12,964 nucleotides of DNA from Planctomycetota bacterium (GTDB taxonomy: Bacteria; Planctomycetota; B129-G9). Both the position numbers and the translations under genes were made by a program. How positions within the stretch are numbered: the first letter of the stretch is position 1; the number at the start of each line of letters is the position of its first letter. Shown here in pieces: positions 12,934 to 12,964 of this stretch. A model generated the notes under the pieces. That model saw only the letters and a program-made list of their open reading frames with translations, was not told the origin of the DNA and did not search any database. The stretch spans positions 1 through 12,964 of the forward strand of contig JAUWEX010000006.1 of assembly GCA_030607235.1 (NCBI GenBank), read 5' to 3'.

Positions 12934-12964
12934 CTCTTAGCCATTATCACGCCACCAGCCAATC

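Overview
The window is GC-rich and reads as the packaging, head and head-tail part of a tailed-phage genome, most likely an integrated prophage or prophage-like contig. Most of it is one minus-strand late operon. A short divergent plus-strand operon of small genes lies at the right end. The host group is an inference. Several small structural proteins and a lysine-rich protein ending in a HARE-HTH winged helix resemble families I associate with Planctomycetota or neighbouring lineages, but no host marker such as rRNA is present.

Minus-strand layout, from the operon's promoter side (right) to the left edge: a 66-aa terminase-associated protein (11506-11306); a GpA-like large terminase (11316-9043); a small NrdR-like zinc ribbon protein (9046-8849); then, past the interruption described below, a 65-aa protein (6542-6345), a lambda-type portal (6345-4888), a prohead protease fused to a Mu gpT-like major capsid protein (4886-2973), a DUF2190-type capsid decoration protein (2955-2257), two neck or tail-completion proteins (2252-1902 and 1905-1471), an unassigned structural-type protein (1464-931), a gp10-like tail completion protein (925-467) and a tail tube protein (451-26). 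Genes overlap by ATGA or TGATG, or sit a few bases apart with clear Shine-Dalgarno sites, as expected for one late transcription unit. The tape measure, baseplate and integrase are not in view.

The late operon is interrupted between the zinc ribbon gene and the portal block by a foreign-looking plus-strand cassette (about 6650-8850). It carries a complete type IV toxin-antitoxin/abortive-infection pair, abiEi-abiEii, behind its own near-consensus sigma-70 promoter. It is followed by a more A+T-rich stretch holding an unusual array of 20/30-bp tandem repeats, a 13-bp direct repeat and a 5'-truncated second copy of the zinc ribbon gene. The simplest reading is a defence 'moron' that entered the head gene cluster and left a recombination scar. 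Late-operon transcription would run antisense through abiE.

The right end (11726-12885) carries four small plus-strand genes with closely similar ribosome-binding leaders. Only the last, a lysine-rich HARE-HTH protein, has a recognisable domain. The 219-bp divergent region between the two operons holds a near-perfect 22-bp palindrome and several short direct repeats that are good candidates for phage regulatory sites.
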